Below, in pieces: positions 1 through 8,283 of a stretch of DNA of 64,000 nt (its first letter is position 1; each line of letters opens with the position of its first letter). The stretch lies in contig NC_017068.1 of NCBI RefSeq assembly GCF_000284095.1, forward strand, positions 1,860,001 to 1,924,000, read 5' to 3'. The stretch comes from Selenomonas ruminantium subsp. lactilytica TAM6421 (lineage in GTDB: Bacteria > Bacillota > Negativicutes > Selenomonadales > Selenomonadaceae). The notes below the pieces were generated by a model. It searched no databases and was not told the DNA's origin. It was given only the letters and a program-made list of their open reading frames with translations. The position numbers and the translations under genes are program-made.

Positions 1-746
1 ATGGAGGTAAACGTATCGGCCATACGGGCCAGAATCTTGCTGTACATCTCCACCATTTCCTTGGCCTGCTTATTCTCGATGATGACATCCTCCAGCAGAT
101 CCTCATCTTCCTCATAAGCCTTGAGGATGGGCGTCAGGGCCGGGTTATTGCGCATGCGCAGGAGCTTGTCCAGCACCGCACCATTGGAACGGATGGCCGC
201 ATTAAAATAAGTCAGGCCCTTTTGCAGTTCCAGCAGGCGCAGGATTTCACTGTTCTTCATATCATGACGCAGCTGGTTCTCGATATCATCGGAAAGCTTG
301 CTGATCTGACGCAGATAACGCAGATAAAAAGTCGCAGACTTATAGAGGATCTGGAACAGGAAGCGCGTCTTCTTATAAGTGCGGAAGAGCTTGGCGGTGC
401 GCTCGTTGAACTCGGCCATTACCGGCGTTTCTTCCAGGCAAACCGTGATGATATAGTCCTCACTGATGATGATGGCCAACGGCAAGGCATCATAACTGTC
501 ATTGCCCCGGTTCACCGCCACATTGGTCAGGACCATGACGGAATCGTCTTCGATATCCGTATGGGAGCGTTCCTCATCATCCAGTGCGGAGCGCAGAAAG
601 TCAGGATCAACTTCTGTCAGGTTGCTGACCACTTTCAGCTCGTAGGGCGTAGGGTCAACAATATTGATCCAGGCCCCCTTCTCCAGCGTCTTCAAAGTCA
701 GCTCCTGCAAAGGACCGCTCTCCAGGGATTTATATATCTTTAGCAT
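1..746 (-). CDS. CorA-family divalent cation transporter, 5' part (runs off window)
   Basis: The first 248 codons of a gene that continues past the left edge. The translation starts MLKIYKSLESGPLQ and has the CorA N-terminal pattern KGAWINIVDPTPYEL, followed by a long acidic helical segment (DLLEDVIIENKQAKEMVEMY). This is the cytoplasmic funnel domain of CorA/MIT Mg2+/Co2+ channels. The C-terminal membrane helices and GMN motif would lie outside the window, so substrate cannot be judged. The start is set by an AGAGGAGA ribosome site 6-8 nt upstream. It is preceded by a structured leader. Confidence 0.85.
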   Translation of the reverse strand, partial: MLKIYKSLESGPLQELTLKTLEKGAWINIVDPTPYELKVVSNLTEVDPDFLRSALDDEERSHTDIEDDSVMVLTNVAVNRGNDSYDALPLAIIISEDYIITVCLEETPVMAEFNERTAKLFRTYKKTRFLFQILYKSATFYLRYLRQISKLSDDIENQLRHDMKNSEILRLLELQKGLTYFNAAIRSNGAVLDKLLRMRNNPALTPILKAYEEDEDLLEDVIIENKQAKEMVEMYSKILARMADTFTS

Positions 747-890
747 GATATCTCCTCTCTATGTGGAGTCCCCCGCCATGCCTGTTATCTTAGCGGTGCA
801 GGATAATGGCGCCGGTTCTCCCTGTTGTTAAAGTACATCGTTTTGGGTTTGCCGTATCAGGGTGATCGTCCATTATCCTCACCAACCTTT
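747..890 (-). promoter_or_regulatory. Structured 5' leader of the CorA-type gene (candidate metal-responsive element)
   Basis: In the transcript a 14-bp stem forms between 870-883 and 795-809 (GGTGAGGATAATGG with CCATTATCCTGCACC, one bulged G). It encloses about 60 nt that includes a CCCTG/CAGGG helix. Closer to the gene, CTCC near 768 can pair with the GGAG of the ribosome site, so the start could be masked. The arrangement is what a translational riboswitch would look like. It shares a GGUGAGG segment with the M-box but I could not match the full M-box consensus, so the ligand is unknown. Confidence 0.5.
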
Positions 891-913
891 CATCAAAAAA
901 ATTTCCACATTGT

Positions 914-942
914 ATTATAACGCAGTTGTTCAAATTTTGCCA
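914..942 (-). promoter_or_regulatory. Candidate promoter of the CorA-type gene
   Basis: A TATAAT box (914-919 on the plus strand as ATTATA) has a weak -35 (TGGCAA) 17 bp upstream. Transcription would start near 907 and give a leader of about 160 nt. The promoter overlaps the first copy of a 34-bp direct repeat. Confidence 0.45.
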
Positions 943-1020
943 TAGGCAAAATACACAAATCAGCGTTTCGACGGACTTGTTCCGTCATAACGCAGTTGTT
1001 CAAATTTTGCCATAGGCAAA
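917..1020. repeat. 34-bp direct repeat, two copies 70 bp apart
   Basis: Identical 34-bp copies at 917-950 and 987-1020 (both begin ATAACGCAGTTGTTC). A small hairpin (GACGGA/TCCGTC, 969-985) lies between them. The first copy overlaps the candidate promoter of the CorA-type gene, so the pair could be a duplicated regulatory site. Confidence 0.8.
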
Positions 1021-1025
1021 TATGC

Positions 1026-1059
1026 AAATTTGACCGGTCAATTCTGACCGGTCAAATTT
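1026..1059 (-). terminator. Hairpin terminator of the chemotaxis receptor gene
   Basis: Perfect 15-bp inverted repeat (AAATTTGACCGGTCA and its complement) with a 4-nt loop, starting 10 bp after the stop codon of the receptor gene. The T-tract is short, so the hairpin may also stabilise the transcript end. Confidence 0.6.
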
Positions 1060-1068
1060 ATATTCCTC

Positions 1069-3054
1069 TTACAATTTGAACTTATTGATTGCCACCTGCA
1101 TATCCGAAGCGAGATTAGCCAACGCCTGCGATGCCGCTGCAATCTCTTCGTTGGAGGCCGACTGTTCTTCTGTTGCCGCCGATATGGAGGAGGTATGATC
1201 CGCCGTCTTGCGGCTGACGCTGTCGATGGAATCCACCGCTTCTACGATATTGCCTGCACCGGAGGATACCGAATTCACGGACGTACTGATTTCATCGATC
1301 TGCGTCTTGATGCCATTGACCTGTCCCATGATATCCTGGAACTGCACGCCCACATCGCGGATAGCCTTGGCACCCAACTGCACTTCCGTCTTGCCCTCTT
1401 CCATCGCTTTGACCGCCTGAGCCGTATCGTTCTGAATGGTCAGGATGCGCGCCTTGATCTGTTCAGCTGACTCCTGGGATTCTGCCGCCAGTTTCCGGAC
1501 TTCGTCTGCTACCACCGCAAAACCACGGCCATGCTCGCCGGCCCGGGCAGCCTCGATAGCAGCATTGAGTGCCAGAAGATTTGTCTGGTCAGCAATGGAG
1601 GAAATCGCCTCGACAATCTGACCGATCTGCTGGGAACTTTCGCCCAAAGTGCGCACCACATCAGCGGAGTTCATGACACTGGTCTCAATATGCTCCATCT
1701 TGGTGGTGGCATCCTTCATCAGCAGTTCACCTTGTTTAGCTGCATCCGAAGTATTGACCGACGCTTCCGAAACCTTCCTGGTCTTTTCCGTCATGGCAGT
1801 GATATCCACAAAGACGCTGTCCACATTCTTCTTGGCGCCATCGATATCCACCAGCTGCTTATCCATACCTGCAGATACCTCGCCAATGGTTTCTGCCACA
1901 TGCACGGCGGCTTCTGCAGACTGTTGGGCATTGGCCGTAAGCTCTTCGGAAGCTGCAGCCACCTGTTCCGAGGTTGCCGCCATCTTGCCGATAAGGTCAT
2001 GGAGATTCTGCTGCATCTTATTGAAGGCATTGGTCATTGAGCCGATCTCATCACTGGTGGTAACCGGTAACTGCGGTACCCGCAGATTGCCATCGGCCAG
2101 CTGCGCAGCCTGTCCTTCTAACGCCACAATAGGTTTCGTGATGCGGGCGGCAAAAGTAAGGCACATGCCTACAACCAGCAGGAAGCCAATCACAATCAAT
2201 ACACCATAGATTACTTTCAGTCGATGGATGGGGGCGAAGACATATTCCGTCGGCACGGCCATGGCAATCAGCCAGCCAGTGGTAGGAACCGTGGTGTAAG
2301 CGCAAAGCTGTTCTACACCATCTGCATCTTCATAAGTAAAGTAGCCATTTCCCTTTTGGAACATGGCATCCAGTTTTTCACCTACGCCCTTGATATTCTT
2401 GGCCTCAGACATAGGCTCTTCCTTGCCGGAGGTGGCCAGAAGCTTACCTGTCTTTTCGATGATATAGCCAATACCCTGATCACGGTATTTGACTTTCTGC
2501 ACCTGTTCCTTTAGCACAGTAAGCGTAATATCACCGCAGATTGCCCCGCGGAACTGCTTGTTTTCTCCATAGAAGGGAGCAACTGCCGACACCACCAGGT
2601 CTCCGGTGCTCTTGCTCGTGTAAACTTCCGTGTATACGGTCTTGCCTGCATCCCGGGCCTGCGCATACCAAGGGCGCTTGCGCGGATCGGTCTTGCCCGT
2701 TTCATCCGGGCTGTTATAGGGCAGGAACATGCCCTCCTCGTCACCGCGTGTCATTTCCTGATAATCTTTGTCGGAAGAAGCCGTGCCCAGTAAATACTTC
2801 ATCTCCTCATTGTCCATTTCCAGGCCGCTCTTCTCATAATCTGTCATCAGATTCGCCTGTGCCGTGACGGCATTGGCTTTTTCCTTGAGCCAGCCATCCA
2901 CATGCTCTCGTTCGGTGCTGACATTGGCCACAATCTCCCCGTTCACGGATTCGGACAGGTTGTCATAGGCCGTATAGTACCCTGTCGCTGAAACCACAAT
3001 CAGGATTATGCCGACAATACCGGCCAGCAAGATGAATTTTTGCCTGATTCCCAT
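1069..3054 (-). CDS. Methyl-accepting chemotaxis protein with dCache-type sensor
   Basis: A 661-residue transmembrane receptor that would signal through CheW/CheA to the flagellar motor. Visible parts: membrane helix at about 8-30; periplasmic double-Cache-like sensor at about 35-275 (with [20 protein letters not shown], typical of Cache domains); second helix at about 280-303; HAMP at about 304-356; cytoplasmic signalling domain with the hairpin-tip sequence [20 protein letters not shown] and following [18 protein letters not shown]. Ligand unknown. AGGGAG 9 nt before ATG supports the start. Monocistronic, with a hairpin terminator behind it. Confidence 0.95.
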   Translation of the reverse strand: MGIRQKFILLAGIVGIILIVVSATGYYTAYDNLSESVNGEIVANVSTEREHVDGWLKEKANAVTAQANLMTDYEKSGLEMDNEEMKYLLGTASSDKDYQEMTRGDEEGMFLPYNSPDETGKTDPRKRPWYAQARDAGKTVYTEVYTSKSTGDLVVSAVAPFYGENKQFRGAICGDITLTVLKEQVQKVKYRDQGIGYIIEKTGKLLATSGKEEPMSEAKNIKGVGEKLDAMFQKGNGYFTYEDADGVEQLCAYTTVPTTGWLIAMAVPTEYVFAPIHRLKVIYGVLIVIGFLLVVGMCLTFAARITKPIVALEGQAAQLADGNLRVPQLPVTTSDEIGSMTNAFNKMQQNLHDLIGKMAATSEQVAAASEELTANAQQSAEAAVHVAETIGEVSAGMDKQLVDIDGAKKNVDSVFVDITAMTEKTRKVSEASVNTSDAAKQGELLMKDATTKMEHIETSVMNSADVVRTLGESSQQIGQIVEAISSIADQTNLLALNAAIEAARAGEHGRGFAVVADEVRKLAAESQESAEQIKARILTIQNDTAQAVKAMEEGKTEVQLGAKAIRDVGVQFQDIMGQVNGIKTQIDEISTSVNSVSSGAGNIVEAVDSIDSVSRKTADHTSSISAATEEQSASNEEIAAASQALANLASDMQVAINKFKL

Positions 3055-3174
3055 GTTTTCACTCCCTTAATCGTTCCGCACATCCGTCAAAATTCAGATA
3101 CCCATTTGAGTCAATTATTTCTACACACGACCGAAAATCTCCTGCTGCAATTTGAACGGTCGGAATATTTTTTC

Positions 3175-3203
3175 TTGCTTTTCCAGATTAAAAATGGTAT
3201 ACT
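3175..3203 (+). promoter_or_regulatory. ssrA promoter
   Basis: TTGCTT (3175-3180), 17-bp spacer, TATACT (3198-3203). It lies 15 bp before the mature 5' end of tmRNA, which allows a short 5' leader removed by RNase P. Confidence 0.75.
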
Positions 3204-3217
3204 TAGAAAACATTCTT

Positions 3218-3558
3218 GGGGATGTAATGGTTTCGACGGGGTATTGAAGCCACGAGGTTCGCAGGCCAATGGTTACGAAGCCTAACTCTTAACCGCTAAA
3301 TGTAATTGACGAATTCGATTACGCATACGCTGCCTAAGCCTTGCGCTTAGCAGCCCCCTCGGTATCACTAGCTGCGGGCAGGGCTGAGGGTTTCAAATAA
3401 GCGCAGCAGTTTTTCCTTTTTTCGCAAAAGAGGATGGTGGAGAACTCTGAATCCCAGAGTTTGCGCTTCTATGATGCTGGCATACTCCAGCTATTGCGAT
3501 AATGCCTTGTGATGTGGATGTATTTCGGACAGGAGTTCGATTCTCCTCATCTCCACCA
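3218..3558 (+). ncRNA. ssrA: tmRNA
   Basis: Rescues stalled ribosomes by trans-translation. The tRNA-like ends pair perfectly: 5' GGGGATG with 3' CATCTCC (one G-U), followed by discriminator A and an encoded CCA ending at 3558. The T arm AGGAG-TTCGATT-CTCCT and the 5' motif GGTTTCGACGGG are diagnostic. The tag frame ends EFDYAYAA and stops with TAA at 3335-3337; the resume codon is not certain (GTA at 3302 is one candidate). The prophage is integrated at the 3' end, and the gene is restored by the 15-bp attL core. Confidence 0.95.
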
Positions 3559-3571
3559 TTGGTTCGCCTAC
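3545..3571 (+). other. attL: core plus right phage arm
   Basis: The core 3545-3559 overlaps the acceptor end of tmRNA. The phage arm that follows contains GTTCGCCTAC (3562-3571), the inverted complement of GTAGGCGAAC at 55554-55563 in the other phage arm. Confidence 0.85.
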
Positions 3572-3620
3572 CGAACTCGGTTCAAAAATGGCCGCTTTTC
3601 GGTATTCTGTATATGCAAGA

Positions 3621-3655
3621 AGGACACGCAATTTTATCCATTGCGTGTCCTTTTT
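3621..3655 (+). terminator. Rho-independent terminator behind ssrA (phage-supplied)
   Basis: A 12-bp stem (AGGACACGCAAT and complement, 7-nt loop) followed by TTTTTCG. Because it lies inside the prophage, the lysogen's ssrA transcript now ends on phage DNA. On the other strand it can also stop the leftmost phage operon. Confidence 0.8.
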
Positions 3656-3672
3656 CGTGTTCATTTTTAGAC

Positions 3673-3909
3673 TCATTTGTCCAATTCTGCACTGAGCATA
3701 TTGACTGCAAATCTGCACTTGTCAATGTCCTTTCGAGTCAACTGCATAAATCTTTTTATCAATTCCCATTCATCATCATAGGCACGAATTTGGTGAATAC
3801 CGCGCTGACCTCTTGCACTCACCGAGCCAACAGGTCTACCGCCTTTGCCACTACCACCACCTTTGTTAAAATGGCGTTTATCATCGGGACGAGTTGCTTT
3901 TCCTGGCAT
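3673..3909 (-). CDS. Small basic phage protein, unknown
   Basis: 78 residues starting MPGKATRPDDKRHF, chosen because GGAAG lies just upstream. The N-terminal half is Gly/Lys/Arg-rich with GKGGRPVGS, which resembles an AT-hook-like DNA contact; the C-terminal half is helical. Last gene of the leftmost phage operon, next to attL. No family recognised. Confidence 0.6.
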   Translation of the reverse strand: MPGKATRPDDKRHFNKGGGSGKGGRPVGSVSARGQRGIHQIRAYDDEWELIKRFMQLTRKDIDKCRFAVNMLSAELDK

Positions 3910-3982
3910 ATCTATTACTTCCTTTCGTTTCTTTGCTTTACATTCTAACACAGGCGTAGCGTGGGTTCAACCATTATCTTAA

Positions 3983-4618
3983 TTATCTGTGAGGTATGTA
4001 TCCTTTTTCTTTCATTGAGCAATACCCATTCCCTATAATAACGTGATCCAAAACCGGAATATCCAATATTCCACCCGACTTTACGAGCCGTCCTGTAATT
4101 GCTATATCTTCTTTGCTTGGCAACAACCCCCCCGATGGGTGATTGTGTACCAATATGATTGAAGCCGAATGATGCTTTATTGCTGACAAGAAAACTTCTC
4201 GTGGGTGAACGACTGTTGAACTCAAACCACCTTCGGAAATTGTTTCAAATCCGATTACTTGGTTTTTGGTGTTAAGGTGCATTACTGCGAAATGCTCCAC
4301 CTGCAAATATTTCATGCGGGGCGACGCGAATATTTCTACGTCTTTCGGGCCATGAATACCAAAATTGCGTTTGTCATGTTCAGCCATACGGACAGACAAT
4401 TCATATACCGCCTTAATCTGCATTGCCTTCTTTTTCCCAATCCCGCTGATTACTTCGGGATTGAGCATTATGTTCGATACTTGCATTTCATCATTTTTGC
4501 CGAAATTGTCAGCGTCAACACCTGTCAGAATAGAGAACAATTCCTGCGTGGTGTAAATCTCCATTCCCAACCTATCACCGTATTCAGATATTTTCTCACG
4601 CAACTTCATATCGCACAT
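3983..4618 (-). CDS. radC: RadC-like JAB/MPN domain protein
   Basis: 211 residues. The C-terminal half has the RadC/JAB metal-binding signature: E-G-G-L-S-S, then VHPREVF and the HNHPSG motif followed by a downstream S-x-x-D. An N-terminal helix-hairpin-helix-like region (VISGIGKKKAMQIKAVYEL) precedes it. RadC-like genes are common in prophages and genomic islands; despite the name a repair role is not established. Start MCDMKL follows AAGGAGG by 9 nt and sits at the stop of the upstream gene, so the two are probably translationally coupled. Confidence 0.85.
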   Translation of the reverse strand: MCDMKLREKISEYGDRLGMEIYTTQELFSILTGVDADNFGKNDEMQVSNIMLNPEVISGIGKKKAMQIKAVYELSVRMAEHDKRNFGIHGPKDVEIFASPRMKYLQVEHFAVMHLNTKNQVIGFETISEGGLSSTVVHPREVFLSAIKHHSASIILVHNHPSGGLLPSKEDIAITGRLVKSGGILDIPVLDHVIIGNGYCSMKEKGYIPHR

Positions 4619-4619
4619 G

Positions 4620-5315
4620 TCAACCAACCTCCTTCTCAGCACAATGTTCCTTTGCCCATTTGTCCATAAACATAAGCCTGTCAATCAAATATTCCCAATC
4701 CTCTGTACTTTCGTAGAAACAACCGAAATTCTGCACCAAATCTTTGAGGTTCAGACTACAAACCGTATGTTCGCAAGCCACACAACACATTATCACTCGT
4801 GCCTCTCCGTGTCTTATCCCGACACCTTCAATCGCAAGCACATGTGGATTGAAACCGTTATACCCGACACCTTTCGGCGGTTCGTCTGGAATGAATCCGT
4901 GGTAACATGGCGCGTTCACATATATCCCTGTCCTTTCGTCCCAACTGTAACCTTGACGCTTGCCTAACGTCTTGGTCATTTTGATGTTATACGGATTGTC
5001 TAGGCAGAACTTCCGCAACTCCTTGTAGAAGTCCGTCACCTCCTTTTCCTCCTTGTCCTTGTACTTCTTACAGTACACTCGCAGAGGCTTTGCTCCGCTA
5101 TACCCGTAGAACTCGAAGTCGCCTGCCTTAACGTCCTTCTCGCTTGCCAGTGGCAGGCGGAATGTCATGTGTTCAAGGTACTCGGCAATGCCATTTGCGT
5201 CCTCGCCGTACACCTCCCCATTTGCCCATTGGTCAAAAGTGAGATAGTACATTGCCCCACACGTACCAATCTTAATTCTCTCGTTGTCACTCTTGCGATA
5301 TGCGTAATCTCCCAT
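4620..5315 (-). CDS. Conserved-looking phage protein, unknown function
   Basis: 231 residues starting MGDYAYRKSDNERIKIGTCG, with GGAGG 9 nt upstream. Soluble, with scattered cysteines (CVACEH, CGAMYY) and no membrane segment or recognisable catalytic motif. Fourth-to-last gene in a tight leftward operon of small accessory genes. Confidence 0.6.
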   Translation of the reverse strand: MGDYAYRKSDNERIKIGTCGAMYYLTFDQWANGEVYGEDANGIAEYLEHMTFRLPLASEKDVKAGDFEFYGYSGAKPLRVYCKKYKDKEEKEVTDFYKELRKFCLDNPYNIKMTKTLGKRQGYSWDERTGIYVNAPCYHGFIPDEPPKGVGYNGFNPHVLAIEGVGIRHGEARVIMCCVACEHTVCSLNLKDLVQNFGCFYESTEDWEYLIDRLMFMDKWAKEHCAEKEVG

Positions 5316-5331
5316 GATGTTTTTCCTCCTA

Positions 5332-5745
5332 TCAACCAATCATTCCAACTACTCTTGCATACTTTATCGCCTTGCTCATTGACTTCGATTGCCACCGTTT
5401 CAGACGTTCAACGTCCTCGTCGGTCAATCCAACCATGCCACCTTCCATGTCAGAACGAGCATAGAAAACATTGTTGCATATAAGGACGTTGCTCCCCCAC
5501 CCCTCGTCCTCAGTGAGCAAAGCAGAAGGTATCTGCTTGTCTGCAAACAAGAACTCGTCGTCAAACCATGCGTCATATTCATGCCCTTCGATGGTGAAGG
5601 AACGGTAATCTACCGTATCGCACCCAATGAGGTCATACATTGCCTGCAGGGTGTTGCCTGCATCAATCTCACATACCTTCGTTACGGCGAAATACTTGCC
5701 ATCATTCAAAACGCTTACATCCTGCACTAACACATTCATTTTCAT
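5332..5745 (-). CDS. DUF3846-like phage protein
   Basis: 137 residues. The pattern of an N-terminal IDAGNTLQAMYDLIGCDTVDY segment, a central YDAWFDDEFLF strand and a C-terminal GGMVGLTDEDVERL resembles DUF3846 proteins of phages and conjugative elements. Function unknown. Its start overlaps the stop of the upstream gene (ATGA). Confidence 0.5.
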   Translation of the reverse strand: MKMNVLVQDVSVLNDGKYFAVTKVCEIDAGNTLQAMYDLIGCDTVDYRSFTIEGHEYDAWFDDEFLFADKQIPSALLTEDEGWGSNVLICNNVFYARSDMEGGMVGLTDEDVERLKRWQSKSMSKAIKYARVVGMIG

Positions 5746-5948
5746 GCCCTCCTGCTTTTCTCGACAAACGCCTTCGCTTCGGCTTCACTCTCAAACCAAT
5801 CCGTATAAATATCACGACGTTGGGTTTCTGTGAATGACGGCTTCGGTGCTTCTTTCGATTCCACCGCCATTGTTATTGATGCAGCGACATGCCCCTTATC
5901 ATCATAGGAACTTGTCACGCCATACCATATTTTCTTTTCTTCTCCCAT
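5742..5948 (-). CDS. Small phage protein, unknown
   Basis: 68 residues from MGEEKKIWYG, with GGAGG 7 nt upstream. The C-terminal DIYTDWFESEAEAKAFVEKS is a pattern seen in small phage proteins of unknown role. Overlaps the next gene by 4 nt. Confidence 0.6.
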   Translation of the reverse strand: MGEEKKIWYGVTSSYDDKGHVAASITMAVESKEAPKPSFTETQRRDIYTDWFESEAEAKAFVEKSRRA

Positions 5949-6037
5949 ATTCATTCCTCCATTGTGACCTGCCATCATCAGTGCCGTGGTGGTCAATCCT
6001 CGGCAGACACCCTTGCGGGTGTTTCGGCTTATCAATT

Positions 6038-6199
6038 TTACTCGAAGGGGATGGGTTCATCGGGTAGCCAACACTCCCTCTCACCCTCGTCGTATTCGCG
6101 TTTTATGCGTTCCAAATCTTCTTCATCCGGTTGAGGCTCCCAGTAGTTGCTTGGCAGGTTGTCAGAACTTCTCCCCCAATACCCTCTTATTCTTTCCAT
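6038..6199 (-). CDS. Small acidic protein, unknown
   Basis: 53 residues (MERIRGYWGRSSDNLPS... to ...LPDEPIPFE), preceded by a GGGGGG-rich ribosome site. Acidic, with no known domain. It fills the gap between its two neighbours in the same direction. Confidence 0.5.
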   Translation of the reverse strand: MERIRGYWGRSSDNLPSNYWEPQPDEEDLERIKREYDEGERECWLPDEPIPFE

Positions 6200-6218
6200 T
6201 TCAAATCCCCCCTTTCTC

Positions 6219-6551
6219 TTATGCGATGCTTACGAGCAGTGCTTTTTCATAATGCGGAACTTGCTTAATTCCATTCCCGACACATTCCACATCGAACATG
6301 CGGTATTTGTCGCGGTAATCAACGACACCTTCAATCTTGCAACCCAACTCTTGGAAACGGGCAAGAACTTCAATCAAGCTCCCCTGCCCCACGCTGATGG
6401 TGAACTTTTCTTCGCCCATCTTTTTGAAGCCCTCGATGTATTCCTCAATTTCGTTGTCCCAAATAACATCGTGGAGGTCAAGGTACTTGTTGCCCGTTTC
6501 CGTCCGAACTGCCACCAATTCTTCAAACTTACGTTCCATTGCCTTAGTCAT
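6219..6551 (-). CDS. Small phage protein, unknown
   Basis: 110 residues, starting MTKAMERKFEELVAVR. Probably an alpha/beta fold; no motif recognised. First gene of the leftmost operon, directly behind a TTTACA/TATAGT promoter. Homology to the next operon's genes is not visible. Confidence 0.6.
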   Translation of the reverse strand: MTKAMERKFEELVAVRTETGNKYLDLHDVIWDNEIEEYIEGFKKMGEEKFTISVGQGSLIEVLARFQELGCKIEGVVDYRDKYRMFDVECVGNGIKQVPHYEKALLVSIA

Positions 6552-6597
6552 TTTAACTCCGCCTTTCGTAATGTGTTTAATTAATTTCTATACTTAT

Positions 6598-6626
6598 ACT
6601 ATACTACATTGGTAACTTTTTGTAAA
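6598..6626 (-). promoter_or_regulatory. Phage promoter P6 (TTTACA-17-TATAGT)
   Basis: -35 at 6621-6626, -10 at 6598-6603, 17-bp spacer. The -35 is embedded in TGTAAAGTATTTAATT, matching the repressor/cro operator near 53.0 kb and three other promoters in the left region. Confidence 0.75.
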
Positions 6627-6738
6627 GTATTTAATTAAAATAATTGAAGTTTTTGGTGTGTTTTTTTACAGGACAGATAGCATAGTCAGTCGGCATTTTT
6701 TCTTGTTCCCCTGCGTACTGATTTACTGTTTTGACCTT

Positions 6739-6870
6739 GTGAGCGTCGTTGTGAGCGTCGTTGCCCGATTATTGGTATAAGTATATTGATTTTCCAATAG
6801 GTAGGGCGTAGAAACAAAATGCGACTAGAACCCTTGATATTATTGGCGTGAGAGCGTCCACGTTTTGCGA
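6739..6870. repeat. Dispersed intergenic element, copy E1
   Basis: Starts with a short tandem repeat (GTGAGCGTCGTT twice), then TTGGTATAAGTATATT and a tail (CTTGATATTATT, GCGTGAGAGCGTCC) that aligns by eye with the copy at 14205-14305. The hairpin of other copies is weak here. It lies between an operon terminator and the next promoter. Confidence 0.5.
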
Positions 6871-6880
6871 ACAATTCTAT

Positions 6881-6915
6881 GTAAAAAAATACCCTGCCAT
6901 TTGACTGACAGGGTA
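6881..6915 (-). terminator. Terminator of the 8.0-6.9 kb operon
   Basis: Stem TACCCTG/CAGGGTA followed on the minus strand by ATTTTTTTAC. Directly behind the stop codon of the last gene of that operon. Confidence 0.75.
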
Positions 6916-6926
6916 ACTTCCATCTT

Positions 6927-7208
6927 TCAAACTTGCGTTTCTTCCAATATCATTTCTCGAAACATTGCCATCCCAGACTCATTCCATTCATACGAAACAT
7001 TGCCATCTTCCGCGCCAAAATATGATGCACACTCCTTGAACTTCGTGATCGCATACAGGCTTGCGCCTGCGTCAACAAGTCGCTTGGTCAGTCTGTCAAT
7101 CCTCCGTTCGGTTCTCACTGTTTCCGGGGTAACAACCCCAAAGAACCAACACCCCGACATATTCCCACAGGCTTCTTCCAATGCGTCCAAATATCTCTTA
7201 ATCAACAT
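6927..7208 (-). CDS. Small phage protein, unknown
   Basis: 93 residues from MLIKRYLDALEEACG, with GGGAGG 7 nt upstream. Helical; no family recognised. Last gene of a three-gene operon, followed by a terminator. Confidence 0.55.
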   Translation of the reverse strand: MLIKRYLDALEEACGNMSGCWFFGVVTPETVRTERRIDRLTKRLVDAGASLYAITKFKECASYFGAEDGNVSYEWNESGMAMFREMILEETQV

Positions 7209-7210
7209 TT

Positions 7211-7603
7211 TCATTCCTCCCATTCGTCCTCGCCCTCGTCCTCGTCCTCATAGAAAAAGCCTTGCATGGGGCAATCCTCCGATTCGTCTACCTCGTCATA
7301 GTTCAAACTGCCATCTTCCACAAATTTGAGGGGGAACTTGACTTCACTCTTGCGGTGGCATTGCAGGTTAATGCCTACCAATCTGTCGTGGTCGTCGTCG
7401 CCGTTACACTCATTCGGTGCGTTCCATCTTGCCAACAATGCGTATGCGTCGCTCCCGCCGAATACTCCATAGCCCTCATAGCATTGCTCATGTATCTTTG
7501 TTCCATCGGGGCAGAGAAGGTAAACAGGCAACGCCCCCTTCGTGCTATACATGTTTGAAATACTGCGTTCCGTGTCGCTCGTCGTCCAACTGAAAAAACC
7601 CAT
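7211..7603 (-). CDS. Conserved uncharacterised protein of the MGFFSW type
   Basis: 130 residues starting MGFFSWTTSDTERSI (GGAGG 8 nt upstream). The opening, VYLLCPDG, and YEGYGVFGGSDAYALLA are, as I remember it, the hallmarks of a widespread uncharacterised family in gut phages and mobile elements. The C-terminus is strongly acidic (EDEDEGEDEWEE). No function known. Confidence 0.65.
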   Translation of the reverse strand: MGFFSWTTSDTERSISNMYSTKGALPVYLLCPDGTKIHEQCYEGYGVFGGSDAYALLARWNAPNECNGDDDHDRLVGINLQCHRKSEVKFPLKFVEDGSLNYDEVDESEDCPMQGFFYEDEDEGEDEWEE

Positions 7604-7664
7604 TTTCATTTCCTCCTTATGATGTATGGGAAGGGCTTGCGCCCTCTCCATACCTGCTTGAATT

Positions 7665-7994
7665 TTAACAACCGATGCAGACTAAATCATTGTTGATGTG
7701 AACCGCCCCATTGAACAAACCATCTTCTGCTAATGCCTTGATATAATCCGCAAGCGCCCTGGCTTCAAGATATTCACCCTCGTAAAGATATTCGCTCATT
7801 TTTTCAACCTTGGTTGCGTTATTAACGTAACCTTTTTCCTGTAAAGCACAAAACTCTGTATTCATTTTCGCAATCACATCAACTTTTTGCAGAATGATTT
7901 GTTGGAGCGATTCAAACGTATATCCGTGAATAGATAAGGTAACGTGCTCACATTCCAATCCAACGGTTACGAGATAATTCATCTTGTCTTTCAT
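7665..7994 (-). CDS. Small phage protein, unknown
   Basis: 109 residues starting MKDKMNYLVTVGLECEHV; acidic, soluble, ending in a Cys. First gene behind promoter P8. No motif recognised. Confidence 0.55.
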   Translation of the reverse strand: MKDKMNYLVTVGLECEHVTLSIHGYTFESLQQIILQKVDVIAKMNTEFCALQEKGYVNNATKVEKMSEYLYEGEYLEARALADYIKALAEDGLFNGAVHINNDLVCIGC

Positions 7995-8040
7995 TTAACC
8001 TCACCTTCCGTAAATCAATTTATTAATTTCCTATACTTTT

Positions 8041-8069
8041 ATTCTACTACTATTGCAATTATTTGTAAA
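8041..8069 (-). promoter_or_regulatory. Phage promoter P8 (TTTACA-17-TAGAAT)
   Basis: -35 at 8064-8069, -10 at 8041-8046. The -35 context TGTAAAGCTATTAATT is nearly identical to the promoter at 11.3 kb. Confidence 0.75.
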
Positions 8070-8159
8070 GCTATTAATTAAATATCCCCAATAAAAATGC
8101 AGCGTTTTTTCGTTTTTGCCATAAGACTCGATATGCGCCGTTGTGAGCAATTTTTTCAT

Positions 8160-8240
8160 GGTGAATATGATTGTATAGGCTACCGCCTTAAACTTCGTTG
8201 TAGGCGGCGTGAGGCATTCTCTTGGAGGACTATTTGCTTT
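8160..8240. repeat. Dispersed intergenic hairpin element, copy E8
   Basis: 6-bp hairpin CCGCCT/AGGCGG (8183-8207) followed by GCGTGAGGC; TTGTAGGCGGCGTGAGG matches the core of the other copies. Between terminator 8256-8280 and promoter P8. Confidence 0.5.
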
Positions 8241-8255
8241 TCTACGTCCAGGCAA

Positions 8256-8280
8256 AGAAAAAAGCCCCATTCCGGGGCTT
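8256..8280 (-). terminator. Terminator of the 11.2-8.3 kb operon
   Basis: AAGCCCC/GGGGCTT stem with 5-nt loop followed by TTTTTCTTT on the minus strand, immediately behind the last gene's stop codon. Confidence 0.85.
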
Positions 8281-8283
8281 CTG

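Noticed and set aside
222-743. Rightward 173-codon open frame
   Set aside because: Antisense to the CorA-type coding region, whose translation shows a clear family pattern and a good ribosome site; no ribosome site for the rightward frame.
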